Positions 27,644 to 37,085 of a stretch of 64,000 bases of DNA are shown here, in pieces. Origin of the DNA: Cryobacterium sp. M96 (GTDB lineage: Bacteria; Actinomycetota; Actinomycetes; Actinomycetales; Microbacteriaceae); NCBI RefSeq assembly GCF_002929845.1, contig NZ_PJJS01000042.1, positions 39,998-103,997 on the forward strand. The letters are read 5' to 3'. Each line of letters opens with the position of its first letter. Within the stretch, counting starts at the first letter, position 1. The notes under the pieces are model-generated. The model saw only the letters and a list, made by a program, of their open reading frames with translations, was not told the origin of the DNA and did no database searches. The translations under genes and the position numbers were made by a program.

Positions 27644-28538
27644 CGTGCATCTGCACGATCAACGGTTCGATTCCGGTGAACGCGACCATGCCGCGGATAC
27701 GTTCGACGAAGGACACCTCCACTACATGGTCGTACAGGTCGATGTCCTGGTCGAGCACAAAGGCCTCGACCTGCTTCTGCGCCACACCGTCGAAGGTGGG
27801 GTTGTTGCCCACCGAGATGGCCGCCGGGTAGCGGATACCGGCATCCGTCAGCCAGCCCGCGTAGACCCCGTCCGCGGGGATCAGCCCCTCGGACGCCGGT
27901 GACAGGTTGGCCGTGGGAAAGCCGAGTTCGCGTCCTCGCTTCGCGCCGTGCACGACCTCCCCGCGCACGGTCGGGTTGTGCCCGAGCAGGGTGGTGGCCG
28001 CGCCGACCTCGCCGCGGGAGAGCAGCTCGCGGATCCAGGTCGACGAGACCCGGCGCATCCGGTCTGGTTTCACGTCGTCGATCAGGCGCACGGTGAACCC
28101 GAACCGGTCCCCCAGCTCCTGCAATAGGTGCACATCGCCGGCGCCGCGAGCGCCGAACCGGAAGTCGCGGCCGACCAGCACGGTGCGCGCGTGAAGCCCC
28201 TGCACCACGATGCTCTCAATGAAATCCTCGGGCGAAAGAGCGGCCAACGCCGCGGTGAACTCGAGCAGAAGGGTGGCGCGCACGCCGGTCTCGGCGAGCA
28301 AGGCAAGCTTCTGTTCGGTGCTGATCAGGGTCTGTGGGCACTCCTGGGGGGCAAGCACGGCGAGCGGATGCCGGTCGAAGGTCACCACCACGGAGGCCAG
28401 TCCGTCGCTGTCGGCGAGTGCCTGCAACTCGGCGATGACCGCGCGGTGCCCCGCGTGCACGCCATCGAACTTGCCGATGCTGACCGCGGAGGCCGGCCAG
28501 TCGGCCGGGATATCGGCGACGCCGCGCAGCACCTTCAC
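27609..28538 (-). CDS. ribF: Bifunctional riboflavin kinase / FAD synthetase RibF
   Basis: Makes FMN from riboflavin and FAD from FMN. The 309-residue protein has the N-terminal nucleotidyltransferase domain (SIGKFDGVHAGHR at about 20-32, VGRDFRFGARGAGD, STWIRELLSRGEV) and the C-terminal riboflavin kinase domain (GHNPTVRGEVVHGAKRGREL, FPTANL, PADGVYAGW, NNPTFDG). The GTG at 28538 overlaps the upstream membrane-protein gene by 4 nt. In many bacteria ribF follows truB; here two small membrane-protein genes lie between them on the same strand. Confidence 0.95.
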   Translation of the reverse strand: MKVLRGVADIPADWPASAVSIGKFDGVHAGHRAVIAELQALADSDGLASVVVTFDRHPLAVLAPQECPQTLISTEQKLALLAETGVRATLLLEFTAALAALSPEDFIESIVVQGLHARTVLVGRDFRFGARGAGDVHLLQELGDRFGFTVRLIDDVKPDRMRRVSSTWIRELLSRGEVGAATTLLGHNPTVRGEVVHGAKRGRELGFPTANLSPASEGLIPADGVYAGWLTDAGIRYPAAISVGNNPTFDGVAQKQVEAFVLDQDIDLYDHVVEVSFVERIRGMVAFTGIEPLIVQMHDDVEKVRGILA

Positions 28539-28978
28539 TCGCGCACCTTACCGCTCCGGGACAGCCACCACATGCCCAGGACCGGCAGCACGAGCGGGAT
28601 GAAGAGGTAGCCGCGGCCGTACAACGACCAGACCGAGTCGTGCGGAAACAGGGCCGGGTCGACGAGGCTGAGGGTGCCGACCACCAGCACGCCGGCGAAC
28701 TCGAAGCCGATCGTGATCCAGGCCACGCGGCGCCAGCGTCCGCCGCTCCTGATCAGGGCCACCGTGGCGACGATGTAGACGACCGCGGCCAGCGCGGACA
28801 ATGAGTAGGACAACGGTGCCTCGGCGAATTTGGAGGCGATCTGCACGAAGGAGCGGCCCGTGGCGGCGAGCGCGAGGAGGCCGTAGACGGCGATCAGCAC
28901 GCGCCCGATGCCGGTCACCGGGGTCGACCGAGCGCTCTCGGCGGGCGTCCCTGCGGCGTTGCTCTGCTCTGCGGTCAT
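28535..28978 (-). CDS. Conserved four-helix membrane protein upstream of ribF
   Basis: A 147-residue protein with a short soluble N-terminus and four hydrophobic segments: IGRVLIAVYGLLALAATG, LSALAAVVYIVATVALI, VAWITIGFEFAGVLVVGT and YLFIPLVLPVLGMWWL. The PHDSVWSLYGRGY loop is a distinctive motif seen in actinobacterial proteins at this locus. The 3' end overlaps ribF by 4 nt, so the two are likely translated together. Function unknown; riboflavin transport is one untested idea suggested only by position. Confidence 0.7.
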   Translation of the reverse strand: MTAEQSNAAGTPAESARSTPVTGIGRVLIAVYGLLALAATGRSFVQIASKFAEAPLSYSLSALAAVVYIVATVALIRSGGRWRRVAWITIGFEFAGVLVVGTLSLVDPALFPHDSVWSLYGRGYLFIPLVLPVLGMWWLSRSGKVRE

Positions 28979-29045
28979 GGCTTCCTAATTATCGCAGCAT
29001 CCGTGGATCTGATTTCACGGGCGCCGGACTTCTTGGCCCTGAATC

Positions 29046-29414
29046 TCACAGGCCCTGGACGGTCCAGATCTGCCACATGCGGTAGACCATCACGGCGACG
29101 CCCAGCCCGGCGACGCCCAAGATGACCGTGCTCCAGCGGCTACGTTCGATCAGCGCCCAGGCTGCGGCGGCCACGGGCACGAGAATTGCGCTGATCAGGT
29201 AGGTGTAGAACTCGAGCAGGCTGCCGGTCGCGGTGTTGCCCGTGAGCGGGGCGACGATCGCGACGACGAGTTGCACGATCAGCAGTAGCTCCACGAGCGC
29301 GGTGGCACCCATGGTGAGGTCGCTGGGTTTGCGCCCGGCCAGGCCGAGGGCGATGCAGAGTAGGCCGGCGAGGGTGGCCACGGCCAACTGGAGCCACATG
29401 AACCACTCGATCAT
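29046..29414 (-). CDS. Small membrane protein coupled to truB
   Basis: A 122-residue protein with four hydrophobic segments (WLQLAVATLAGLLCIALGL, LLLIVQLVVAIVAPL, LISAILVPVAAAAWALI and VILGVAGLGVAVMVYRMW). The ATG at 29414 overlaps the truB stop (ATGA), which argues that it is real and translationally coupled. It is conserved next to truB or ribF in related actinobacteria as far as I recall. Function unknown. Confidence 0.7.
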   Translation of the reverse strand: MIEWFMWLQLAVATLAGLLCIALGLAGRKPSDLTMGATALVELLLIVQLVVAIVAPLTGNTATGSLLEFYTYLISAILVPVAAAAWALIERSRWSTVILGVAGLGVAVMVYRMWQIWTVQGL

Positions 29415-30463
29415 GCGGTGGCCTTCGGGGCTGCCACGGTTTGCGCGGCATCGGCGAACTGATCCGGCGGGAAGTTGAGCAGGGACTTGGCGTGGTCGCC
29501 GCGGTACTCGACCAGGCCGACCAGCCGGCCGTCCGGCGCGACCGCGGCCACCGGGCCGACCGGAACCGCCGTGCCGGCTTCGGCGTCGGTGCCGACTGCG
29601 CCGTCCACCGCGATGCGCTTGCCGTGTCCGAGGTCGATGGCCTGCTGCTCTGTCAGGTCGAGGCGTCCCAGGATGCGCGTGGCGGCATCCGTCGGGCCGA
29701 TCAGTCCGGCAGCGACGTCGAGTTCGGCGAGCGGCTGGGCCATGTCGATGCCGAACGGGCCGATCCGGGTTCGGCGCAAGCTGGTGAGGTGGCCGCCGAC
29801 ATCGAGGGCGGCGCCGAGGTCGCGGGCCAGCGCCCGGATGTACGTGCCGGAGGAGCACTCCACCCGCACCTCGAGGTCGAGGAAGCCGTCGCCCGGGGTC
29901 AGGGAGAGCAACTCGAACGCGCTCACGGTGACGGGGCGGGCCGGCAGGTCCACCTCCTCGCCGGCGCGCACCCGGGCGTAGGCGCGCTTGCCGTCGATCT
30001 TGATGGCGCTGACGGAGCTGGGCTGCTGCGTGATGGCGCCGGTGAGGGCGCCGATTCCGGCCGCGACGGCTTTCGGCGTGACGGCGGCCACGGCGTCGAC
30101 GGATGCCCGCGCCAGCTCTTCACCCTCGGCGTCGTCGGTCGTCGTCGACGTACCCAGTCGAATTGTTGCCAGGTATTCCTTGTCGAGGCCGACGACGTAC
30201 GTCAGCAGGCGGGTGGAACTGTTGATTCCGAGGATCAGCAGGCCGGTGGCCATCGGGTCCAGCGTGCCGGCATGGCCGACCTTGCGGGTGCCGGCCAGGC
30301 GGCGGGTGCGGGCGACGGCGTCGTGGCTGGTCCAGCCCTGGGGCTTGTCGACCAGGAGGAGTCCGCTGACGGTGGTGCCGACCTTCATCGACCGCTGCCC
30401 GGGCGTCCGTTCGACTATCGGTTCGCTGGCTGGCCCGCCGGATGCTTCGTTCATTCTTGACAT
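29411..30463 (-). CDS. truB: tRNA pseudouridine(55) synthase TruB
   Basis: Converts U55 of tRNA to pseudouridine in the T-loop. The catalytic aspartate is in GHAGTLDPMATGLL (about D69 from the chosen start), with KEYLATIRLGTSTTTDD, QQPSSVSAIKIDGKRAY and SSGTYIRALARDLG following. The C-terminal part carries the extra TruB domain. Possible ATG starts are 30463, 30454 and 30388; none has a strong ribosome-binding site, and the conserved fold begins near GLLLVDKPQGWTS, so the N-terminal 20-30 residues are uncertain. It is about 2.8 kb away from rbfA and not next to it as in many genomes. Confidence 0.93.
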   Translation of the reverse strand: MSRMNEASGGPASEPIVERTPGQRSMKVGTTVSGLLLVDKPQGWTSHDAVARTRRLAGTRKVGHAGTLDPMATGLLILGINSSTRLLTYVVGLDKEYLATIRLGTSTTTDDAEGEELARASVDAVAAVTPKAVAAGIGALTGAITQQPSSVSAIKIDGKRAYARVRAGEEVDLPARPVTVSAFELLSLTPGDGFLDLEVRVECSSGTYIRALARDLGAALDVGGHLTSLRRTRIGPFGIDMAQPLAELDVAAGLIGPTDAATRILGRLDLTEQQAIDLGHGKRIAVDGAVGTDAEAGTAVPVGPVAAVAPDGRLVGLVEYRGDHAKSLLNFPPDQFADAAQTVAAPKATA

Positions 30464-30517
30464 GGTATCCGGCCCCGGTCCGGCGCTGACCCATCGGGCG
30501 CGACCTAGGCTGGGGGG

Positions 30518-31522
30518 ATGAATATTGCGGTGATCGGAGCCGGCGCCCTCGGCGGCACGTTCGCGACCCTGCTCGCCCGGGCCGGTCATACGGTGACCGT
30601 GACGGCGCGCGGACCGGCGCTGGCGGCCATCCGGGCCGAGGGGATTTCACTGACCGGGGCCTTCGGAACCGTACGCCAGCATCCGCTCGCGCTCGAACGT
30701 CTGGCCCGGACCCCGCAGCTGACGCTCGTCTGCACCAAGGCCCAGGATGCGGCTGCGGCCATCGGCGAGAACGCCCGGGTGCTCGACGGCTCCCCCGTGA
30801 TCGTCGTGCAGAACGGCCTCGACGGGGTGCTCACGGCGGGCTCTCTGCTGCCCCGCTCGGACTGCTTCGGCGCCCTGTCGATCATCGCGGCGAATTACGC
30901 GGCACCCGGCCAGGTGACGATCACAACCGCCGCGCCCACCTATCTGGGCCGGGGAACCGGCGCCGCGGATGCCGCCACGCTCGCCTGGCGGGACGTGCTC
31001 GCCGGCGCCGTGCCCACCGTCGCCCTCGACAACTTCGTCGGTGCCCAGTGGACCAAACTCGTCGTCAACATGCTCAACGCACTACCCGCGATCACCGGGA
31101 TGAGCGTTCAGAATGTCATCGACCACGCCGGGCTGCGCCGCGTGATGACCGAGAGCATGCGCGAGACCGTGGAGGTGGGGATGAAGCGCGGGGTGCGTTA
31201 CGGCAGCCTGCAGGGGCTCGGCGACCGGCCGTTGAGAGCCTTCTCGCGGCTGCCGCCGGCCCTCGGCCAGGTGCTGCCGCTGAGGCTGAAGGCCCGCATG
31301 GGCGACGTGCCGAACCTGGGTTCGACGCAGCAGAGCCTGAAGCGCGGGCAGCTCACCGAGGTCGACTTTCTCAACGGCGCGGTGGTGCGGGAAGCCGCCC
31401 TGGCCGGCGTGCGGGCGCCCGTGAACGAGCTGCTGACAACTCTCGTGCACGAGGTTGAGGCACGCGGGGTGTCGCTGGCCCCGTACGACGTGCTCGAGCG
31501 GTTCGCGGCGCTCCGCCGATGA
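30518..31522 (+). CDS. 2-dehydropantoate 2-reductase (ketopantoate reductase family)
   Basis: NADPH-dependent reduction of ketopantoate to pantoate in pantothenate (CoA) synthesis. The 334-residue protein has the N-terminal Rossmann motif NIAVIGAGALGGTFATLLARAGH, a KAQDAAAA lysine/glutamine segment, VQNGLDG, the helical C-terminal domain with QWTKLVVNMLNALPAITG (active-site lysine and asparagine), and RAPVNELLTTLVHEVEARG. The panE/apbA family has paralogues with other substrates, so the gene symbol is left out. No pantothenate neighbours. Confidence 0.83.
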   Translation: MNIAVIGAGALGGTFATLLARAGHTVTVTARGPALAAIRAEGISLTGAFGTVRQHPLALERLARTPQLTLVCTKAQDAAAAIGENARVLDGSPVIVVQNGLDGVLTAGSLLPRSDCFGALSIIAANYAAPGQVTITTAAPTYLGRGTGAADAATLAWRDVLAGAVPTVALDNFVGAQWTKLVVNMLNALPAITGMSVQNVIDHAGLRRVMTESMRETVEVGMKRGVRYGSLQGLGDRPLRAFSRLPPALGQVLPLRLKARMGDVPNLGSTQQSLKRGQLTEVDFLNGAVVREAALAGVRAPVNELLTTLVHEVEARGVSLAPYDVLERFAALRR

Positions 31523-31551
31523 CCGTCACGACCCGTGACCCAAGACCCCGA

Positions 31552-32208
31552 TCAGCAGCTGTCGAGGAACACACGGCGCGGGTCGGCCGGGTTGCTCACG
31601 TCGACGATGGCCGTGGCCCGGCTGCGCGGACGCACCTCGCCGCGGTACAGCCGGTCGGCGACCTCGTGCTCGGTGACCATGCCGGTATCCTCGGCACCGC
31701 CTGGTCCGAAGCGCACCGCGTCCGCCTCGGTCTCCACCAGAACGCTGTACGACCACAGGTCGCGCAACTCCTTGCGGTTCAGGTACTCGCCGTCGAGAAT
31801 CAGCGTGGCGTCGGACGGCCCGGTCAGCCAGGTGGGCTGGATCCAGGCATCCCGGTCGGCGTCGAACGCTCGGGTGACGAAACCGGTGCTGCCACCCAGC
31901 CGGAACGGGTCGAGCAGCACGCGCCGCAGCAGCGAGAAGTCGTACAGGTGGCGCAGCAGCCGCTCGGGAGATTCCGGGCCGAAGCGCTCCTGCTCCGCCC
32001 GCGACCGCCGGAAATCGCGCAGGGAGGCTGAGAACACCGGATGCTCCCGCTCATCGAACACGGCGGCCAGGTCGTCGGCGAAAGCGGCGCGCTCCGCGAC
32101 ATCCGTGCCGTCGATGGCGACGACCGTGCGACCGAGACCGTAGACGCCAAGGATTTCGGTCGCGAGTTCCCGCAGGAACTCGATCCGGGGAGTGGAGGCA
32201 AGCTTCAT
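31552..32208 (-). CDS. Uridine kinase-like P-loop protein with a degenerate Walker A
   Basis: A 218-residue protein that looks like the actinobacterial uridine kinase-like group: VVAIDGTDVAERAAFADDLA at about residue 28, FSASLRDFRRSRAEQERFG, and ATLILDGEYLNRKELRDLWS as the lid region. The P-loop would normally read GxxxxGK(S/T); here it is GTDVAERA, with no GK(S/T), so ATP binding or kinase activity is doubtful. It is convergent with the ketopantoate reductase gene and divergent from mutY. The substrate is not known. Confidence 0.7.
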   Translation of the reverse strand: MKLASTPRIEFLRELATEILGVYGLGRTVVAIDGTDVAERAAFADDLAAVFDEREHPVFSASLRDFRRSRAEQERFGPESPERLLRHLYDFSLLRRVLLDPFRLGGSTGFVTRAFDADRDAWIQPTWLTGPSDATLILDGEYLNRKELRDLWSYSVLVETEADAVRFGPGGAEDTGMVTEHEVADRLYRGEVRPRSRATAIVDVSNPADPRRVFLDSC

Positions 32209-32230
32209 CTTTCGAGCCTAGGTTAGAACG

Positions 32231-33142
32231 GTGAATGCCACGCTCACGCTTGCTCCTGCAGCCGGCTCCCCTGCCCTCAGCCTCGCCATCAACGCCTGGT
32301 TCCGGGGCAATGCTCGCGACCTGCCCTGGCGCCGGCACGGCTTCGGCGCCTGGGGCGTGCTGGTGAGCGAGTTCATGCTGCAGCAGACCCCGGTGAACCG
32401 GGTGATTCCCCGCCTCGCGGAGTGGCTCGAGCGCTGGCCGACCCCGGGGGACCTCGCGGCGGTCCCGCCCGGCGAGGCGGTGCGGGCCTGGGCAAACCTG
32501 GGTTACCCTCGCCGCGCTCTGTGGCTCCACGCGGCCGCGGTGGAGATCACCGAGCGGCACGATGGGGTGGTCCCCGCCGACGTCGACGCCTTGCTGGCCC
32601 TCAGCGGGATCGGCGACTACACGGCCAGGGCGGTCGCCGCGTTCGCTTACGGCCTGCGGCATCCGGTCGTCGACACCAACACCCGGCGCGTCATCGCGCG
32701 CGCCGTGGCCGGCCAGGCCGAACCGGCCCCACCCAGCCGCACCCGCGACCTTGACGCCATGAGCGCGCTGCTCCCACTTCCCGTGAGCGACGCCGCCGTA
32801 TTCAACGCCGGCATGATGGAGCTGGGCGCCGTGGTCTGCACCGCCAGGATCCCCCGGTGCGATGACTGCCCCATCCGCGCCGCCTGCGCCTGGCGCCTGG
32901 CGGACTACCCGCCCTATTCCGGCCCGCGCAAAGCCGTGCAGAAGAAGTTCGAGGGCAGCGACCGAAAGGTGCGCGGCTTGATCATGGCCGAGCTTCGCGC
33001 CACCCGGCACCCGGTGACGGATGCCGAGATCACCGACCTGTGGGCCGACTCACCCCAGCGTGACCGGGCTTTGGCGGGCTTGCTGTCCGACGGCCTCGCC
33101 ATTGCCACCGCACCCGGCGAGTACACCCTGCCGCAGGAATAA
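32231..33142 (+). CDS. mutY: A/G-specific adenine DNA glycosylase MutY
   Basis: Removes adenine mispaired with 8-oxoguanine. The 303-residue protein has the catalytic glutamate in VSEFMLQQTPV (about E47), the helix-hairpin-helix LSGIGDYTARAVAAFA, the catalytic aspartate in VVDTNTRRV and the [4Fe-4S] cluster cysteines in VCTARIPRCDDCPIRAAC. It lacks the C-terminal NUDIX-like 8-oxoG recognition domain of E. coli MutY, as in other actinobacterial forms of this length. The GTG start at 32231 is 22 nt from the divergent kinase-like gene. Confidence 0.92.
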   Translation: MNATLTLAPAAGSPALSLAINAWFRGNARDLPWRRHGFGAWGVLVSEFMLQQTPVNRVIPRLAEWLERWPTPGDLAAVPPGEAVRAWANLGYPRRALWLHAAAVEITERHDGVVPADVDALLALSGIGDYTARAVAAFAYGLRHPVVDTNTRRVIARAVAGQAEPAPPSRTRDLDAMSALLPLPVSDAAVFNAGMMELGAVVCTARIPRCDDCPIRAACAWRLADYPPYSGPRKAVQKKFEGSDRKVRGLIMAELRATRHPVTDAEITDLWADSPQRDRALAGLLSDGLAIATAPGEYTLPQE

Positions 33143-33157
33143 GCCCCTTCGGGCGCG

Positions 33158-33205
33158 AGAAAAGCCGAACCGGCCCGCACACCGCTGACGGATGATGCGG
33201 GCCGG
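33158..33205 (-). terminator. Probable terminator of the nusA-rnpM-infB-rbfA operon
   Basis: Perfect 10-bp GC stem (CCGGCCCGCA at 33170-33179 with TGCGGGCCGG at 33196-33205). On the minus strand it is followed by GGCTTTTCTCGC. It lies about 40 nt beyond the rbfA stop and just after the convergent mutY stop. Confidence 0.6.
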
Positions 33206-33243
33206 CACGGGCGGCCGGTCACTGACCGGCAGGTGTTGCTTCC

Positions 33244-33786
33244 TTACTTCTGCAAATCCGACCCGGCGGGAACTTCGGCGGGAACTTCGGCGTGTTGGCC
33301 GCCCCCGGGCTGCACCTCGTCGTCTTCCTCGTCGTCGCCTTCGTCTTCGTCGTCGCCGTCGTCGTATTCGCGCGCCTTGACGTAGGGGTCCTCGTCGCCG
33401 GCATACTTCGCCGTGCGAGCCTGCTCCTCGACCTGCGTGTCGCGCTCGCGCGCCTCACGCAGCAGGTCGTCGATCAGGGCCGCGTTCTCCGGGATGGCGT
33501 CCGCGATGAATTCGAGCGACGGCGTCAGCCGGGCGGTGATGTTCTTACCGACCTCGCTTCTCAGCATGCCGGTAGCCGCCTTGAGCGCTGTCGCGCTGTC
33601 GGCTCGTTCCTCTGCCGAACCGTAGACCGTGTAGAACACCGAGGCGTGCTGCAGGTCACCGGTCACCTTCACGTCGGTGATGGTCACGAAACCGAGCCTC
33701 GGATCGCGGAGTCCGCGTTCGATGCGCTTGGCCACGATGACCTTGATGCGGTCGGCCATTTTCCTGGCGCGTGCCGGATCTGCCAT
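33244..33786 (-). CDS. rbfA: 30S ribosome-binding factor RbfA
   Basis: Cold-adaptation and 16S maturation factor that binds the pre-30S subunit. The KH-like RbfA core occupies about the first 120 residues (MADRIKVIVAKRIERGLRDPRLG, VTITDVKVTGDLQHASVFYTVYG). It is followed by a 50-residue acidic tail (about 130-180) with runs of Asp and Glu, ending in Gln, Pro and Gly-rich sequence, likely disordered. It follows infB by about 100 nt and ends the operon. Confidence 0.93.
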   Translation of the reverse strand: MADPARARKMADRIKVIVAKRIERGLRDPRLGFVTITDVKVTGDLQHASVFYTVYGSAEERADSATALKAATGMLRSEVGKNITARLTPSLEFIADAIPENAALIDDLLREARERDTQVEEQARTAKYAGDEDPYVKAREYDDGDDEDEGDDEEDDEVQPGGGQHAEVPAEVPAGSDLQK

Positions 33787-33884
33787 GGTCTAACTCCTAT
33801 TGTCGAAATATTACCGAAGGTGCGGGCCCCGCCGCGTCCGAGTTCAGGAACCCAGCGAAACCCACACCCATCATCCGTACGTCC

Positions 33885-36743
33885 TTAGACCCGCGGCTTT
33901 TCCTTCATTTCGATCGTCTCGATTTCGTCACCGATCTGGATGTCGTTGAACTTGCCCAGGCCGATACCACACTCGAAGTCCGTACGGACCTCGGTGACAT
34001 CGTCCTTGAACCGGCGCAGTGACTCGATGCCCAGGTTGTCTCCCACGACGACACCATTGCGGATTACCCGCGCCTTGGCGTTTCTCGTGATGACGCCCGA
34101 CCGTACGATGACGCCGGCGACGTTTCCGAACTTGGAGGAGCTGAACACCTCGCGGATCTCGGCGACACCACTCTGCACCTCTTCGAACTCGGGCTTGAGC
34201 ATTCCCTTGAGGGAGTTCTCGATGTCCTCGAGTGCGTTGTAGATGACCGAGTAAAAGCGCACATCCACGCCTTCCCGGGCTGCGCGTTCGCGTGCCTTCG
34301 TGTCGGGGCGCACGTTGAAGCCGATGATGATGGCGTTGTCGACGGTGGCGAGGTTGACGTCGCTTTCCGTGACCGCACCGACTCCGCGGTGGATGATGCG
34401 CAGCTGAACCGAATCGTCGACCTCGATCTTGAGCAGCGACTCTTCCAGGGCTTCAACAGCACCGGAAACGTCACCCTTGATGATGAGGTTGAGTGATTCG
34501 ACCTTGCCCTCTTCGAGTGCACGGGTGAAGTCTTCGAGGCTGATCCGCTTGCGGGCCTTGGCCAGCAGGGCGTTGCGCTCGGCGGCTTCGCGCTTCTCGG
34601 CGATCTGACGAGCCGTGCGGTCTTCCTGAATCACCAGGAAGGTGTCGCCTGCACGCGGCACGCTGGAGAGGCCCTGAACCTGGACGGCACGGGACGGGGT
34701 TGCGGCGAGCACGGGCACGCCGTTCTCGTCTGCCATCGCACGAACGCGGCCGTAGGCCGTTCCCGCCACGATGGAGTCCCCGACGTTCAGTGTTCCCGAC
34801 TGGATGAGCACGGTCGCCACGGCGCCACGCCCCTTGTCGAGGCGAGCCTCGATGGCCACGCCGCGAGCGTCCTTGTCCGGGTTGGCCCGCATGTCGAGAC
34901 CGGCGTCAGCGGTGAGGAGCACGGCGTTCAGGACTTCCTGGATGCCGGTGCCCTGCTTCGCCGACACGTCGACGAACATGACGTCTCCACCGTATTCTTC
35001 GGCGACGAGACCGAACTCGGTGAGCTGCTGGCGCACTTTCTGCGGGTTGGCGCCGGGCTTGTCGATCTTGTTGACTGCAACCACGATCGGCACGTTGGCG
35101 GCCTGGGCGTGGTTGAGCGCCTCAATCGTCTGCGGCATGATGCCGTCGTCCGCCGCGACCACGAGGATCGCAATGTCCGTCACCTGGGCACCACGGGCAC
35201 GCATGGCGGTGAACGCCTCATGGCCCGGTGTGTCGATGAAGGTGATGGCGCGTTCAATGCCCTCGTGTTCGGTGATGACCTGGTAGGCACCGATGTGCTG
35301 CGTGATTCCGCCGGCTTCGCCCGCGGCTACCTTCGCGTTACGAATGGCGTCCAGGAGCGCAGTCTTGCCGTGGTCGACGTGACCCATGACGGTGACGACG
35401 GGGGGACGGGCGACAAGCTCGTCATCCGTCTCGTCTTCCAGCTCCTGGTCGATGTCGATGTCGAAGGCGAGCAGCAGCTCGCGGTCTTCGTCGTCCGGAG
35501 AGACCATCTGAATCTTGTAACCGAGCTCGGAGCCGAGAACGTCGAACGTGGCCTCGTCGAGCGACTCGGTTGCCGTGGCCATCTCACCGAGGTGGAACAG
35601 GACCGTGACCAGGTTTCCGGGGCTCGCGTCGATCTTGTCGGCGAAGTCCGTGATGGACGCACCGCGGCGCAGACGCACCACGGTTCCGCCGTCGCCGCGG
35701 GGTACGCTCACGCCACCCAGCGACGGAGCCTCGCGCAGCTCAAACTCTGCTCTCTTCGTCCGCTTGGACTTGCGGGCCTTGTTCTTGCCGCCACCGCGAC
35801 CGAACGCACCAGCGGTTCCGCCGCCGGGGCCGCGACCGCGACCTCCGGCGCCGCCACCACCGGCAGGACGGGGCGGGCCGAAGCCGGGGGCCCCGGCCGG
35901 GGCGCCACCAGGACGCTGGAAGCCGGGGCGTGCGCCGCCGGCACCACCCGGAGCGCCACCGGGACGCTGGAACGCACCCGGACGCTGACCGAAACCAGTC
36001 GGGCGCGGGGCCTGCCCGGGTCCACCCGGACGAGGTGCACCGGGGCGCGGGGCCGCGGGGCGCGGAATGTTACTGGGCGAAGACGTGGACGGCGGGCGCT
36101 GACCCATGCCCTGCGCGCTCGCAAACGGGTTGTTGCCGGGACGCGGACTCGGGGTCTTGCCCATGCCCTGGTTGCTGGCGAACGGATTGTTGCCCGGACG
36201 AGCCGCGGGCGGCTTCGGCACGGACGCACCGGGCTTGGCTGCGCCCGAGGCGCCACCCGCGGTCCTGGCGACCGGGGCATCCGTCGCGGACACGGTCTCG
36301 GTGACGATCGCGGCAGCCGCAGCCTTCGCGGCAGCCGCAGCCTTCTCGGCAGCCTGAGCCTGACGCTCGGCGACTGTGAGCGGGGCAGTCGGCATCGGCG
36401 GGGCGTCCGCGGTGGGAGCAACCGCTGCGGGGACCTCGACGACGGGACGTACACCCGGCTTGACGGCCAACTTGGCCGGGGACGGACGTGCGCCGCCCGG
36501 CTTTGCGGGGGTTGTCGCGGCGATGGGGGTGGCGCCGGCTGGAGCTGTGGCAGTGGCGGCGGGAGCCGCGGTGCTGGAGCCATCGGCCGCCAGGGCGGCG
36601 CGCAGACGGCGCGCTACCGGGGGTTCAACGCTACTGGACGGGCCCTTGACGAACTCGCCCATCTCTTTCAATTTAGCAAGGGCAACCTTGCTGTCGACGC
36701 CGAGCTCGCTAGCGATCTCGTGTACGCGTGGTTTCGCAGCCAC
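33885..36743 (-). CDS. infB: Translation initiation factor IF-2
   Basis: GTPase that brings initiator fMet-tRNA to the 30S subunit. I chose the GTG at 36743 because AGGAG lies just upstream and the protein then begins [19 protein letters not shown], the actinobacterial IF2-N start. The frame runs 8 codons further upstream. Order: IF2-N (1-55), a long Ala/Pro/Gly-rich linker with a duplicated RPGNNPFAS(N/A)QGMG unit (about 180-210) and Arg-Gly-rich sequence to about 335, a second IF2-N, then the G domain with [16 protein letters not shown] near 450, DTPGHEAF and VNKIDKPG, and the two beta-barrels. 952 residues. Confidence 0.96.
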   Translation of the reverse strand: MAAKPRVHEIASELGVDSKVALAKLKEMGEFVKGPSSSVEPPVARRLRAALAADGSSTAAPAATATAPAGATPIAATTPAKPGGARPSPAKLAVKPGVRPVVEVPAAVAPTADAPPMPTAPLTVAERQAQAAEKAAAAAKAAAAAIVTETVSATDAPVARTAGGASGAAKPGASVPKPPAARPGNNPFASNQGMGKTPSPRPGNNPFASAQGMGQRPPSTSSPSNIPRPAAPRPGAPRPGGPGQAPRPTGFGQRPGAFQRPGGAPGGAGGARPGFQRPGGAPAGAPGFGPPRPAGGGGAGGRGRGPGGGTAGAFGRGGGKNKARKSKRTKRAEFELREAPSLGGVSVPRGDGGTVVRLRRGASITDFADKIDASPGNLVTVLFHLGEMATATESLDEATFDVLGSELGYKIQMVSPDDEDRELLLAFDIDIDQELEDETDDELVARPPVVTVMGHVDHGKTALLDAIRNAKVAAGEAGGITQHIGAYQVITEHEGIERAITFIDTPGHEAFTAMRARGAQVTDIAILVVAADDGIMPQTIEALNHAQAANVPIVVAVNKIDKPGANPQKVRQQLTEFGLVAEEYGGDVMFVDVSAKQGTGIQEVLNAVLLTADAGLDMRANPDKDARGVAIEARLDKGRGAVATVLIQSGTLNVGDSIVAGTAYGRVRAMADENGVPVLAATPSRAVQVQGLSSVPRAGDTFLVIQEDRTARQIAEKREAAERNALLAKARKRISLEDFTRALEEGKVESLNLIIKGDVSGAVEALEESLLKIEVDDSVQLRIIHRGVGAVTESDVNLATVDNAIIIGFNVRPDTKARERAAREGVDVRFYSVIYNALEDIENSLKGMLKPEFEEVQSGVAEIREVFSSSKFGNVAGVIVRSGVITRNAKARVIRNGVVVGDNLGIESLRRFKDDVTEVRTDFECGIGLGKFNDIQIGDEIETIEMKEKPRV

Positions 36744-36819
36744 AATTCTCCTGTTCCGGGTCTGCACCCGGAAAGGGGCAGACCGTTAGTAACGGACGGG
36801 TCTCATTTCGAGCCGCTCA

Positions 36820-37077
36820 TTAGTTATCCATAAGCCTGTTCAGCCTGTTCTCTAGTTGATTCGCGTCCATTGAACTGGTCACGCGAAGGGCACGCCCGAA
36901 AGCGTGTCGCCGCTGTGCGTCCTGGAAGCACGCGGTAGTGGGATGCAGCCACGCGCCTCGCCCAGGCAGAGTGGCGGTTTCATCCACCACGAGTTCCGAT
37001 TCTCGGGCTACAACCCTCAGAAGTGAGGATCGCGGAGCGCGCAAACGGCATCCAATGCACGTTCTAACGGAATTCAT
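36820..37077 (-). CDS. rnpM: YlxR/RnpM family RNA-binding protein
   Basis: An 85-residue DUF448 protein in its conserved place between nusA and infB. Signature: RTCIGCRLRAPRSSLLRVV at the N-terminus and PGRGAWLHP in the middle. In Bacillus subtilis the homologue YlxR was renamed RnpM for modulating RNase P; whether this holds here is inference. It starts 8 nt after nusA stops. Confidence 0.9.
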   Translation of the reverse strand: MNSVRTCIGCRLRAPRSSLLRVVARESELVVDETATLPGRGAWLHPTTACFQDAQRRHAFGRALRVTSSMDANQLENRLNRLMDN

Positions 37078-37085
37078 CGTACCCC

